64,000 nt of DNA from Halalkalibacter oceani. GTDB lineage: Bacteria; Bacillota; Bacilli; Bacillales; Bacillaceae_D. Made by a program: the position numbers and the translations under genes. The stretch lies in NCBI RefSeq assembly GCF_023715605.1, contig NZ_JAMBOL010000008.1:62001-126000 (forward strand). Reading direction: 5' to 3'. Shown in pieces: positions 24,925-39,423 of the stretch; positions within the stretch are counted from its first letter, which is position 1; each line of letters opens with the position of its first letter. The notes under the pieces are model-generated. The model was not told the origin of the DNA, made no database searches, and saw only the letters and a list, made by a program, of their open reading frames with translations.

Positions 24925-27234
24925 CTATTTGCGGCGCTTTTTGCCCTTTTTCCGTTTGGCGCTCGGCGCATTTTCATAAAAGGCCTTCTTCTTTTTCTTT
25001 TTCCGGCCTGTTTGTTCCGGTTGCGCCCCGTTTGACCCGCGCTGCTTCCGCTGGCCGCCGACGATCACCTTCGGCCGCTCTCTCTTTTCACGCGGCTTGC
25101 GCGGCTTCATGCCGACAATTTCAAAATCGACAGAGGCTTCGTCGGTATTGACGCTGACGACCCGCACTTCAATTTCATCGCCGATGCGGAACACCTGGCC
25201 TGTCCGCTCGCCGATCATCGCATAATGCTTTTCGTCGTAGCGGTAGTAATCGTCGGTCAAATAGCTGACGTGGACGAGGCCCTCAATCGTATTCGGAAGC
25301 TCGACGAACATCCCGAAGTTCGTCACTCCGCTGATCATGCCGACAAATGTTTCGCCGATTTTATCCTCCATGTATTGCGCCTTTTTCACACTGTCCGTGT
25401 CACGTTCCGCATCAACCGCCCGCCGCTCCCGTTCTGAAGCATGCCTTGTCAAATCAGGCAGAATATCATTCATATGCTCCTGCGTTTGCTGGTCGGTTTT
25501 TCCGTTAATGACATACGTGCGGATTAAACGATGGACGAGCAAATCCGGATAGCGGCGGATCGGCGACGTAAAATGCGTATAAAAGTCAGTCGAGAGCCCA
25601 AAGTGACCGAGACTGTTTGTGTCATATTTCGCCTGCTGCATCGAGCGGAGCATGACGGTGCTAATGACCGTTTCCTCAGGCTCGCCGCGGATTTCATCGA
25701 GCAGCTGCTGCAGGGCGCGCGGATGAACCGTGTTGGCATTGCCGCGGACGACATAGCCGAAGTTCGTGATGAACTCCAAAAACTTGTTCAGCTTTTCCGC
25801 TTTTGGATCTTCGTGAATCCGGTAAACGAACGGCAGCTTCAGCCAGTGGAAATGCTCGGCGACCGTTTCATTGGCAGCAAGCATGAATTCTTCGATCAGC
25901 TTCTCGGCAACGGAACGCTCGCGCAACACGACATCGGTCGGTTTGCCATCTTCATTGACGAGCACTTTCGCCTCTTTAAAATCAAAGTCGATCGCCCCGC
26001 GCTCAAACCGCTTTGTCCGCAAAATTTCGGCGAGCGTTTCCATTTCTTCAAAAAATGGCACGAGCGCTTCATAGCGGGCGCGCGTTTCCTCGTCTTTCTC
26101 GACGAGAATTTTATTGACGTCAGTGTACGTCATCCGCTCCGTCGTTTTAATGACGCTTGGAAAAATCTCATGGCTGACGACTTTCCCCGCCGCGTTAATT
26201 TCCATCTGGCAGGAGAGCGTTAGGCGGTCGACCTGCGGATTCAAGCTGCAGATTCCGTTTGACAGCCGGTGCGGAATCATCGGAATCACCCGGTCAACTA
26301 AGTAAACGCTCGTCGCCCGGTCCGCTGCTTCCTTGTCAATCGGCGAACCTTCCTTAATATAATGGCTGACATCGGCGATATGGACGCCCAGAAGATAGTT
26401 GCCGTTTTCAAGCCGTTTGACGTGAACAGCATCATCGAGATCCTTCGCGTCGGCCCCGTCGATTGTCACAATCGTTTCTTCGCGCAAATCGCGGCGCCCA
26501 TTCAGGTCAGCCGGATCAATTTCATCCGGAACTTCGTTTGCCTGCCGAATCACTTCATCCGGAAACTCGATCTGAATGCCGTGCTTATAGATAATCGATA
26601 AAATATCCATCCCCGGGTCGTTTTTATGACCGAGAATTTTTATCACTTCACCTTCCGCGCTCATGCGCCCTTCAGGGTACTTCGTAATTTTGACGACGAC
26701 TTTATGTCCGTCGACCGCTCCTTTTTCACTGCCCTGCGGGATGAAGAGATCGTTGGCGATCCGCTTATCATCGGCGGCGACAAAGCCATATTTCCCTTGA
26801 TCGAGGTAGGTTCCGACGACCTCGGTCGTCCCACGCTCAAGGATGCGGATCACCTTCCCTTCCGGACGCTGGCCGGACGAGCGCTGGTTTAGGCGGACGA
26901 GCACCGTATCCCCGTTCATTGCGCTGCCAAGATCCGGATGGGCGACATACACATCATCCTGCCCCTCTTCCTCCGGTATGACAAAAGCAAATCCTTTTGC
27001 ATTCCCCTGTACCCGGCCACGGATCAGGTTCATTTTCTCCGGAACCCCGTAGCGGTTGCTGCGGGTGCGGACGATCAGTCCGCGGCTCTCCATTTCATTG
27101 AGCGCTTTGATCAGCTCTTTAAACTCATCACTTTCCGTAACGCCAAAAGCTTCCTCGATTTCACTTGTTGATAGCGGCTTTTCTGCTGTCTCGCGAAAGT
27201 ATGTTAATAATTGCTGGATTTTGGCTTCATTCAT
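24925..27234 (-). CDS. rnr: ribonuclease R
   Basis: The 769-residue 3'-5' exoribonuclease degrades structured RNA and takes part in trans-translation-linked mRNA decay. Domain order: N-terminal winged helix (about 1-60), two cold-shock OB domains (about 70-240), the RNB catalytic domain starting at [15 protein letters not shown] (about 258-272, with the metal-binding aspartates), an S1 domain ([30 protein letters not shown], about 640-670) and a Lys/Arg-rich tail. It lies upstream of smpB and ssrA, with which it cooperates. Start ATG with AAAGGAG. Confidence 0.97.
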   Translation of the reverse strand: MNEAKIQQLLTYFRETAEKPLSTSEIEEAFGVTESDEFKELIKALNEMESRGLIVRTRSNRYGVPEKMNLIRGRVQGNAKGFAFVIPEEEGQDDVYVAHPDLGSAMNGDTVLVRLNQRSSGQRPEGKVIRILERGTTEVVGTYLDQGKYGFVAADDKRIANDLFIPQGSEKGAVDGHKVVVKITKYPEGRMSAEGEVIKILGHKNDPGMDILSIIYKHGIQIEFPDEVIRQANEVPDEIDPADLNGRRDLREETIVTIDGADAKDLDDAVHVKRLENGNYLLGVHIADVSHYIKEGSPIDKEAADRATSVYLVDRVIPMIPHRLSNGICSLNPQVDRLTLSCQMEINAAGKVVSHEIFPSVIKTTERMTYTDVNKILVEKDEETRARYEALVPFFEEMETLAEILRTKRFERGAIDFDFKEAKVLVNEDGKPTDVVLRERSVAEKLIEEFMLAANETVAEHFHWLKLPFVYRIHEDPKAEKLNKFLEFITNFGYVVRGNANTVHPRALQQLLDEIRGEPEETVISTVMLRSMQQAKYDTNSLGHFGLSTDFYTHFTSPIRRYPDLLVHRLIRTYVINGKTDQQTQEHMNDILPDLTRHASERERRAVDAERDTDSVKKAQYMEDKIGETFVGMISGVTNFGMFVELPNTIEGLVHVSYLTDDYYRYDEKHYAMIGERTGQVFRIGDEIEVRVVSVNTDEASVDFEIVGMKPRKPREKRERPKVIVGGQRKQRGSNGAQPEQTGRKKKKKKAFYENAPSAKRKKGKKRRK

Positions 27235-27279
27235 AAGGAAAACTCCTTTCGTATTCGAACAGCTTAGGCTCGCATCATA

Positions 27280-28026
27280 TTAGACTGTCCAATCAAGTCC
27301 CTCTAAAAAATGATACACGTCCTGATGAAGCTGTTCTTTTTCTTTATCTAACGTAATGACATGGGTCGAATTCTCATACCATTTTAATGTTTTCTCGTCG
27401 GTCTCGACGCCTTCATAAATGATCTCCGCACTGTCCACATCAATCATTTGATCATGACGGGCCTGCACGACGAAGACAGGCGAGTAAATATGATCAAGAT
27501 GCTCCTTGACCTCTTTTATCAGCTGCTGGAGCCCTAAAAGCGTATCCATCGGTGTCTTCTCAAAGGCTTCCATTTCAGCCTGAATCTGTTCATCCGACTT
27601 TTGCTCGCGCTTTTTATACTCCCTGGCGTAGGCCAAGACACCTTTGTATAAAGCATCCTCTGTTTTCGGTCTCATCGGTGCACACATTGGGACAATACCC
27701 TTTATAGGAAAAGTGTAACCGATTTTCAAGGAGAATACCCCTCCAAGCGAGAGACCGACCACGGCAATTTCATCGTGGCCGCTCTCTTTTAAAAACTGAT
27801 AGCCTGCCTTTACGTTTTCCCACCAGTCCTCAGGTCCGGTCCGCACGAGCTGCTCCGGCGGCACCCCGTGTCCCTCATATAAGGGAGCATGGCATGTGTA
27901 GCCTTCTTTTTGTAAAAACCTTCCGAGCATTCTCACATCCGCCGTCGTCCCGGTAAAACCGTGCAACAGCAGAACGGCTCTTTTTCCTCCTTCAAATGTA
28001 AATGGTTTAGGAGCAACCACTTTCAT
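27280..28026 (-). CDS. est: carboxylesterase of the Est30/YvaK family
   Basis: The product is 248 residues from ATG 28026, chosen because GGAGAGG is nine bases upstream and family members begin at this point. It closely follows the Geobacillus Est30 pattern as I remember it: [20 protein letters not shown] (oxyanion loop), GLSLGG nucleophile elbow with Ser about 94, [11 protein letters not shown] (acid Asp) and STHVITLD (catalytic His). It hydrolyses short to medium acyl esters, probably monoacylglycerols, in the cytoplasm. It overlaps the preceding hydrolase gene by 20 bp. Confidence 0.94.
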   Translation of the reverse strand: MKVVAPKPFTFEGGKRAVLLLHGFTGTTADVRMLGRFLQKEGYTCHAPLYEGHGVPPEQLVRTGPEDWWENVKAGYQFLKESGHDEIAVVGLSLGGVFSLKIGYTFPIKGIVPMCAPMRPKTEDALYKGVLAYAREYKKREQKSDEQIQAEMEAFEKTPMDTLLGLQQLIKEVKEHLDHIYSPVFVVQARHDQMIDVDSAEIIYEGVETDEKTLKWYENSTHVITLDKEKEQLHQDVYHFLEGLDWTV

Positions 28027-28723
28027 CTTCATCTTCCTCTCCACACAAAAATACTTCGATGTTGTTTATTAGCTGTTTCTGTTCAAAGCCGTGGCAAATC
28101 ATATGCCTCGCTTCAGGAAGGAATTGGATTTCCTTCTGTTTTGATTGGATCGTATCGTACAAAAATTTGGCGCTTTTTTGCGGCACGACCTCATCCAGTC
28201 CTCCCTGAATGATCAATGTTGGTACTTGAACCCGGTTAATAAACGGACGAATGCTCTTGACCGCCTGCATAAATTGAAAAACCGCCGTCATCGGCGTATC
28301 GATAATCTTTTTCCGATAAAGCTGATAATGCTCATCTTGCTCGAGCTCACCGCGCAGTCTGAGCCGGACGACCTCCTTCAGCTCATGCAGCAGCTGCAGC
28401 GGGTTAATATAATAAGCCGCCGCACTTAGCAGCACAAGCTTGTCAATCGGATACTTAGCGGCGATATAGCAGGCAAGTATCCCACCCATCGAAAAGCCGA
28501 TCACAAACACTTTTTCACAGCGGCTGAGCAATTCCTGAACCGCGACCTCCGCCGCATACACCCATTGTTTATAGGTGACATCCTTTAAGTTGCCAGCCGG
28601 TCCGTGTCCCGGCAAGGTTGGCGTGTAGACGAGCCATTTTTTCTGTTCGAGAAAATAGTCCGCCACAGGCTCGACCTCCCATGGTTCCCCAGTAAAGCCA
28701 TGCAGGCAAAGACAACCGATCAT
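28007..28723 (-). CDS. alpha/beta hydrolase (YvaM-like)
   Basis: The product is 238 residues from ATG 28723 (AAAGGTGAG upstream). It has the oxyanion segment [11 protein letters not shown], the nucleophile elbow GFSMGG (Ser about 91), an acid loop [11 protein letters not shown] and the catalytic His in [11 protein letters not shown]. It resembles the est product that follows and overlaps, so the two may have arisen by duplication and may act on similar lipids. It lies between secG and est, as yvaM does near yvaK in Bacillus. Confidence 0.87.
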   Translation of the reverse strand: MIGCLCLHGFTGEPWEVEPVADYFLEQKKWLVYTPTLPGHGPAGNLKDVTYKQWVYAAEVAVQELLSRCEKVFVIGFSMGGILACYIAAKYPIDKLVLLSAAAYYINPLQLLHELKEVVRLRLRGELEQDEHYQLYRKKIIDTPMTAVFQFMQAVKSIRPFINRVQVPTLIIQGGLDEVVPQKSAKFLYDTIQSKQKEIQFLPEARHMICHGFEQKQLINNIEVFLCGEEDEDESGCS

Positions 28724-28975
28724 CCCTCTCACCTTTTTCTACGTGACCTCATTTCTTCTATTGTACCCTAATCGCGAGATAAACAATCGTTTTTCGCCTC
28801 GGGCGCAGTAACAACATGAAGAGCCGAACAAATGAAAAAGAGGGTCACCCATCACTGCTGAAAACGTATCAGTACCTTCTTTAACAGCTTTCTTCCAAGG
28901 GTCTCTTCATCCACTCTGTTAGGATTTGTTCTAGTAGGTATGTGCCAGCCTTCTTTTTTCCTTTCAGGCCTTTAG
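28724..28975. other. intergenic region with no gene
   Basis: No coding frame is supported. A stretch from about 28836 (AAAGAGGGTC...ACTGCTGAAAA...CCTTCTTTAACAGC) resembles the sequence at 9078-9135 and may be a copy of the same small degenerate element. Confidence 0.4.
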
Positions 28976-29023
28976 ACAAACAAAAAAGATGCTTCAAAGT
29001 GAACGAACCCCCTTTGAAACATC
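28976..29023 (-). terminator. secG terminator
   Basis: On the minus strand GATGTTTCAAAG pairs with CTTTGAAGCATC (stem 28988-29023), followed by TTTTTTGTTTG. Confidence 0.88.
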
Positions 29024-29035
29024 CTGTCGTCTCAA

Positions 29036-29266
29036 TTACATAAAGTAAGCGACGGTAATCGTCAATACGAAGAATAACACAGCTAATACAACTGTCGCTT
29101 TACTTAAAACGGCATCAATGCCGCGTGCTTTTTGTTTTCCAATTAACTGTTCAGCCCCACCTGAGATCGCGCCGGAAAGACCTGCACTTCTTCCAGATTG
29201 CAACAGGACGACAGCAATTAAGCTAATTGATACGATAATCAGTAAAATCGTTGCAACTAATTGCAT
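29036..29266 (-). CDS. secG: preprotein translocase subunit SecG
   Basis: The 76-residue protein has two transmembrane helices (residues 3-22 and 54-75) joined by the conserved loop [31 protein letters not shown]. It is part of the SecYEG channel. The start at 29266 has GGAGGTG upstream; the frame opens further upstream but without signals. Standing between eno and the esterases matches Bacillus gene order. Confidence 0.95.
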   Translation of the reverse strand: MQLVATILLIIVSISLIAVVLLQSGRSAGLSGAISGGAEQLIGKQKARGIDAVLSKATVVLAVLFFVLTITVAYFM

Positions 29267-29332
29267 AATCGAACACCTCCAAGCCCAGTTTACGCTTCTA
29301 TTAATGTACCACAGGCAGGAATAAAAGAGCAA

Positions 29333-29376
29333 GAGGGTGCGACAAAAGGATTCGTTTTTCCTTTCGTCACACCCCC
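29333..29376 (-). terminator. eno operon terminator (dispersed palindrome family)
   Basis: GGGTG-GAC-AAAGGA pairs with TCCTTT-GTC-CACCC; the minus-strand tail is TCTTGCTCTTTTATT. The core matches the elements at 682, 4595, 44094 and 58089. Confidence 0.7.
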
Positions 29377-29445
29377 GAAACAGCGGGTCGTATCCAGCAC
29401 CGAACCACGCCCTCGCTCATCTTGCTTGCGAAGTCTGTCAGACCA

Positions 29446-30750
<1,305 letters not shown>

Positions 30751-30815
30751 TTAGTAAAATATGGGGCGGTTTCAAATTGGCGATGGCCTGCGTTCACTAC
30801 CCGCTTACAGAAAAG

Positions 30816-30854
30816 GGCCCCGGTCTCCTCAGGCGCGAAACCTGTAGTGAGGCC
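30816..30854 (-). terminator. hairpin between gpmI and eno
   Basis: On the minus strand GGCC...CAGG pairs imperfectly with CCTG...GGCC, followed by CTTTTCTG. It may reduce read-through from gpmI into eno. Confidence 0.4.
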
Positions 30855-30880
30855 GCTCATCGCTTTTTTAGTTTATCAAA

Positions 30881-34375
<3,495 letters not shown>

Positions 34376-34467
34376 GCCGCTAACCTCCTTATTCACCAAA
34401 ACATTCTACAAACAGCGGAAAAAGAGAGGCAGAATTATTTTTCTCCTCTCTGCATCCGTCTACTTGA

Positions 34468-35487
<1,020 letters not shown>

Positions 35488-35614
35488 CTAAAAGTTTAAG
35501 GCTACTCAGTTTATTTTCGGTGCTGGAAAGTCAATTGCCATTCCATCCACCTTCTACAGTTCATCCGCATGCATCAGACAGTTTCCAGCCATGCTATAGG
35601 AAGCCCTGTATTCT

Positions 35615-36646
35615 TCATTCATTCCCCGGGACACGTAGCAGTGATCTGGCTGCTGCTTCATCTGTAATGAGGACATCGCTCGGCCGGTACTTCATATAAG
35701 CCGCAATCGCTTCTGCCTTTGAACGCCCACCGGCAACAGAGATGACATATTTGTGCTCACCTAAATCATCCAGCTGGAGACCGATCGTTCGTTGCTTATG
35801 AATCGGCTGACCGGCCCGGTTAAAGTAGTAGCCAAATGCTTCTGCTACCGCCTCTTCCCGTTTCAGCTTATCGATAAACGAACCGGAAGAATCCCGACGC
35901 TCCGCCATCATTTGAGCATCACCGATGCCGTGGATAACCGTGCTAGCAGACTTTATCAGCTTTAGGATATCCTGCACGGACGGTTCTAATACAAGCGATG
36001 TATACGCCTCTTCACTTAGCTGATCAGGCACATGCAGCAGGCGGTACTGCGCCTTGGCGCGGCTCGCAAACTCGGCACTGATCGTATTGGCCTGATTCTC
36101 AACCTGTTCACCAAGCCCGCCACGAGCCGGCACAAACACAACTTCACGCGTTTGCGTATCGGGCGTCATCATTTCCGCGACGGCCGCCAATGTTGTCCCT
36201 CCCATTACGGCAACGACATCCTTTGGCCTTAGCCTTGCTTTTAATTCGCCGATACAGGCCCGCCCCATTTCACGCTTCACCCAGGAATCCTCGTCGCTAT
36301 CTCCGGCGACAACAAGCACCTGCTTTACGCCGAGCTGTTGGGAAAGGCTCATTTCCAAATGCCTTAATCCTAAAAGCTCCTTCATCACATCTTCAAGCTG
36401 ACTGAAAAGCTGCTCGCCTTCTTCGGTCACACTCATTCCCGAGGTCGCAAAGTGCACAAGGCCCTGCTCTTTCAGAAACGTTACCTCGCCTCTTAGCACC
36501 CGCTCTGATAGCTGAAGATTTGTAGATAGACTGCGCCTTCCAATTGGTTGCATCAGCTTAATATAATGGAGAATCCGATAGCGCTTTACCATCACATCAA
36601 GCAGATCCGGCAATAATTTCTTTTGGATATCCAATAATCCTTGCAT
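35615..36646 (-). CDS. cggR: central glycolytic genes regulator
   Basis: The 343-residue SorC/DeoR-family repressor starts at ATG 36646 (GGAG eight bases upstream). It has an N-terminal HTH (about 1-80, YRILHYIKLMQPIGRRSLSTNLQLSERVLRGEVTFLKEQGLV) and a C-terminal sugar-phosphate-binding domain resembling a phosphosugar isomerase (VMGGTTLAAVAEMMTP, VFVPARGGLGE). It represses gapA-pgk-tpiA-gpmI-eno until fructose-1,6-bisphosphate binds. A good operator copy lies just upstream at 36664-36700. Confidence 0.96.
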   Translation of the reverse strand: MQGLLDIQKKLLPDLLDVMVKRYRILHYIKLMQPIGRRSLSTNLQLSERVLRGEVTFLKEQGLVHFATSGMSVTEEGEQLFSQLEDVMKELLGLRHLEMSLSQQLGVKQVLVVAGDSDEDSWVKREMGRACIGELKARLRPKDVVAVMGGTTLAAVAEMMTPDTQTREVVFVPARGGLGEQVENQANTISAEFASRAKAQYRLLHVPDQLSEEAYTSLVLEPSVQDILKLIKSASTVIHGIGDAQMMAERRDSSGSFIDKLKREEAVAEAFGYYFNRAGQPIHKQRTIGLQLDDLGEHKYVISVAGGRSKAEAIAAYMKYRPSDVLITDEAAARSLLRVPGNE

Positions 36647-36663
36647 CTGCCACACTCCTAGTT

Positions 36664-36700
36664 GGACATAATATGTCCCTCATAGACTTTTTCTGTCCCG
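36664..36700 (-). promoter_or_regulatory. CggR operator
   Basis: On the minus strand CGGGACAGAAAAAGTC is followed by TATG and then AGGGACATATTATGTCC. Two GGGAC...GTC half-operators in tandem match the known B. subtilis CggR site between promoter and gene. It lies 32-70 bp after the predicted start of transcription, so CggR would act as a roadblock. Confidence 0.85.
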
Positions 36701-36708
36701 ATATAGCC

Positions 36709-36759
36709 AAAAAAAGACCAGATCCTTATCTACGCTTTTATTTTAACAAGGATAAGGTC
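36709..36759 (-). terminator. terminator of the sigL-glutaredoxin transcript, overlapping the cggR promoter
   Basis: GACC-TT-ATCCTT pairs with AAGGAT-CT-GGTC (36716-36759 on the minus strand), followed by TTTTTTTGG. The loop contains the -10 box of the cggR promoter. Confidence 0.75.
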
Positions 36760-36768
36760 AGGCGACAA
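36740..36768 (-). promoter_or_regulatory. cggR operon promoter
   Basis: TTGTCG (36763-36768), 17 bp, TAAAAT (36740-36745). The predicted start near 36733 lies in the right place for the CggR operator at 36664-36700. Confidence 0.65.
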
Positions 36769-36815
36769 GTTATATTTCACTCGAATTTTTTTAAGAAAAG
36801 CGCGCAGCGTTTTTC

Positions 36816-37064
36816 TTAGCTTCCTTCCCTTTCAAGCAAACGCTTCCTTACCTTCTCCTTTGAAATCTGGCCAAAATCGACTTCTTCGGCTCCAATCCGG
36901 ACGACCGGGATCATAATTTGATACTTTTCCAACAACTGATCGTCCTGATAAATATCAATAATTGTCAGCGTAAACGGAATGTCCCGCTTCAGCTCCTCCA
37001 GCACCGTCTCTGCTTTATCACAAAGCGGGCAATCCGTTTTAGACAACAGCTCTACCTCTAGCAT
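36816..37064 (-). CDS. glutaredoxin-like (DUF836) thiol protein
   Basis: The 82-residue thioredoxin-fold protein has the redox motif CPLC (residues 12-15) near the start of the first helix and a cis-Pro region IPVVRIGAEEVDFGQIS. It probably carries out thiol-disulfide exchange in the cytoplasm; partners are unknown. It follows sigL by 26 bp on the same strand and precedes the cggR promoter. This small gene is a common neighbour of cggR in Bacillus. Confidence 0.85.
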   Translation of the reverse strand: MLEVELLSKTDCPLCDKAETVLEELKRDIPFTLTIIDIYQDDQLLEKYQIMIPVVRIGAEEVDFGQISKEKVRKRLLEREGS

Positions 37065-37090
37065 CCGTCCTGATCTCCCTTTTTATTCAT

Positions 37091-38425
37091 TTACTCAAAA
37101 CGCTTTCGTTTGGATGAAGACGGAATTCCCAGCTCATCACGGTATTTGGCGATTGCTCTTCTGGAAACCGTTATCCCTTCCTGCGCTTTAAGCTCCGCTA
37201 CTATTTTAGCATCTGAAAGCGGCTTTTGCTTATTTTCTTTCGCAATTAATTGCTTCATATGCTCTTTAATCGATTGGCTCGACGCGCTGTCGCCGACGCT
37301 TGTTTTCACGGCGGAGGAGAATAGAGCTTTCAGTTCAATGACTCCCCGCGGCGTTTCCGCATATTTATTCGTAGTCGCCCGGCTCACCGTTGATTCATGC
37401 ACGCCAATTTCGTCGGCGATTTGCTTTAACGTCAATGGCTTCAGCACACCATTATACAGAAAATACTCAACCTGGTGCCTCGCGATCGCCTCACCAACTT
37501 TGATAATCGTCTGCTGCCGCTGCTGAATGCTTCGGATCAGCCAGTGTACTTGCTGCACCTTTTCCTTCGCGTATTCTGAAGCGGTTCGATCCTTTGAGCT
37601 GATCAACAATCGTTCATAGTGGGTATTGAGACGAATCGTTGGAATAAGCTCATCATTAAGCTGAACATGGAGCCGGTCCTGTTCTCGGAAAATTTTGATT
37701 TCTGGCGTCACAAATGGAATCGGTTCTGCACTAAATTGCAAGCCTGGTCTTGGATCAAGTGTTCGGATCAGGTCATTGACCTTCTGGATATCATGTAATG
37801 TTACATGAAGGGCAAGCGAGACGTCTTTCCATTTTCGCCTGGCGAATTCGTCCATATACAGCTCGACGATTTTTTCAGCTAACGGTTGACGCTTCGGCAG
37901 CCGCTCCAGCTGCAGCAGCAGACATTCCTGCAAATTTCTCGCGCCGACCCCGGCCGGCTCAAAACGTTGCAGAATCTCCAGCAATTCTTCTCCTTGTTCA
38001 ACGGTTATTTGCGCCTCTTGACAAATTTCTTCAAAAGGCCGTGAAAAATAACCATCCTCTCTTAAACTATAAATAAAATAAGTAATTAGCTTCTTCGTTT
38101 GGTGAGATAGGCGCAACTCGGTGAGTTGGGCGAGTAAATGATCATTTAAACTTCTGCGGTCGATGACGGCATAATCAAGCGGTGACATTCTTTCCTCGCG
38201 GCCGGATTGCTCATAGACCGGGTAGGCGTGCACATCAGAAAACTCTTCTTTCACCACTTTTTCATCAGGCTGCTCCTGCACGTCCAGTAACGGGTTTTCA
38301 AGCGCCTGCTCCTGAAGGAACGCCGTCAGGTCCGCGGCTGAATATTGCAATAAACGAATCGCCTGACTCAACTCCTGAGTCATCACGAGGCTTGTTGACT
38401 GCTGCTGAAAAAGTCCAAATTCCAT
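37091..38425 (-). CDS. sigL: RNA polymerase sigma-54 factor
   Basis: The product is 444 residues from ATG 38425 (GGGAGGAGG upstream). The N-terminal Gln-rich activator-interaction region (MEFGLFQQQSTSLVMTQELSQAIRLLQYS) and core-binding domain are followed by the HTH (LTLKQIADEIGVHESTVSRATTNKYAETPRGV) and the RpoN box near the C-terminus, here SRRAIAKYRDELGIPSSSKRK. It directs transcription from -12/-24 promoters with enhancer-binding proteins, usually for amino-acid and levan/acetoin catabolism. It reads divergently from clpP. Confidence 0.96.
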   Translation of the reverse strand: MEFGLFQQQSTSLVMTQELSQAIRLLQYSAADLTAFLQEQALENPLLDVQEQPDEKVVKEEFSDVHAYPVYEQSGREERMSPLDYAVIDRRSLNDHLLAQLTELRLSHQTKKLITYFIYSLREDGYFSRPFEEICQEAQITVEQGEELLEILQRFEPAGVGARNLQECLLLQLERLPKRQPLAEKIVELYMDEFARRKWKDVSLALHVTLHDIQKVNDLIRTLDPRPGLQFSAEPIPFVTPEIKIFREQDRLHVQLNDELIPTIRLNTHYERLLISSKDRTASEYAKEKVQQVHWLIRSIQQRQQTIIKVGEAIARHQVEYFLYNGVLKPLTLKQIADEIGVHESTVSRATTNKYAETPRGVIELKALFSSAVKTSVGDSASSQSIKEHMKQLIAKENKQKPLSDAKIVAELKAQEGITVSRRAIAKYRDELGIPSSSKRKRFE

Positions 38426-38644
38426 GCCAAACCTCCTCCCGTTTTTATTATAGCACATTTTCCAATGAAAGCGTTTTCTTATCAATATGCAATACATCTT
38501 CCGACGATGCGTGAACCGCTTGGCTGTTTTTTAGTTTTTGTATTCGGAACGTTTGCTGTTTGAGAAATTCAAAAAACGGATAACATGAAAGGAGGGTTTA
38601 TTTAGCTTGATAGGGAATAGTTATGAAGAAAAGAAGTGTTCTCA

Positions 38645-38674
38645 TTTGACCTTCTTTGACCATTTAGGTATGAT
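38645..38674 (+). promoter_or_regulatory. clpP promoter overlapped by a CtsR operator
   Basis: TTTGACCttcTTTGACC (38645-38661) is the exact CtsR heptad direct repeat, in reverse orientation. The first heptad supplies the -35 TTGACC (38646-38651); 17 bp later is TATGAT (38669-38674). CtsR bound here would exclude RNA polymerase, giving class III heat-shock control. Confidence 0.9.
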
Positions 38675-38722
38675 GTACATAGAAGTTGCACATGATGATC
38701 AAACATTAAGGAGGAACTAGTA

Positions 38723-39310
38723 ATGAACTTAATCCCAACAGTTATTGAACAGACGAACCGCGGAGAGCGTGCTTATGACATCTATTCCCGCTTATTAAAA
38801 GATCGTATTATTATGCTTGGAAGCGGAATCGACGATAATGTCGCCAACTCGATTGTCGCCCAGCTCCTGTTCTTACAGGCCGAGGATCCTGAAAAAGATA
38901 TTTCGCTTTACATTAACAGCCCAGGCGGCTCGATCACAGCCGGAATGGCGATTTATGATACGATGCAATACATTAAGCCTGATGTATCTACAATTTGTAT
39001 CGGAATGGCCGCTTCAATGGGTGCTTTCCTGCTTGCCGCCGGCCAGAAAGGTAAACGCTTTGCGCTGCCTAACAGTGAAATTATGATTCACCAGCCATTA
39101 GGCGGTACACAAGGTCAAGCGTCCGATATTGAAATTCACGCCCGCCGCATTATCGAAATGCGCGAAAAACTTAACCAGATTCTTTCTGAGCGTACGGGTC
39201 AACCGATTGAAGTCATCGAGAAGGATACGGACCGCGACAACTTCATGATCGCTGAAAAAGCAAAAGAATACGGCTTGATCGACCAGGTCATCCCGGCAAC
39301 AACAAAATAA
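38723..39310 (+). CDS. clpP: ATP-dependent Clp protease proteolytic subunit
   Basis: The 195-residue serine peptidase forms a double heptamer and works with ClpC, ClpX or ClpE. The catalytic triad is intact: Ser98 (GMAASMGAF), His123 (IMIHQPLGG) and Asp172. It degrades misfolded proteins and regulatory targets, including products tagged by the tmRNA encoded here. Its CtsR operator and sigma-A promoter are just upstream. Start ATG with AAGGAGG. Confidence 0.98.
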   Translation: MNLIPTVIEQTNRGERAYDIYSRLLKDRIIMLGSGIDDNVANSIVAQLLFLQAEDPEKDISLYINSPGGSITAGMAIYDTMQYIKPDVSTICIGMAASMGAFLLAAGQKGKRFALPNSEIMIHQPLGGTQGQASDIEIHARRIIEMREKLNQILSERTGQPIEVIEKDTDRDNFMIAEKAKEYGLIDQVIPATTK

Positions 39311-39314
39311 TTCA

Positions 39315-39349
39315 AAAAGGGAAGTTCCGAGTGCGGAACTTCCCTTTTT
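39315..39349 (+). terminator. clpP terminator
   Basis: AAGGGAAGTTCC and GGAACTTCCCTT form a perfect 12-bp stem with a short loop and T-run on the plus strand; flanking A residues allow use in both directions. Confidence 0.9.
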
Positions 39350-39423
39350 GATTAGTAGTCAGGGCTTGACTCTTCGACCTCGCTGCTTACGGCTGATCTC
39401 AAAAGGAAAAGCACCTTTTGAGA

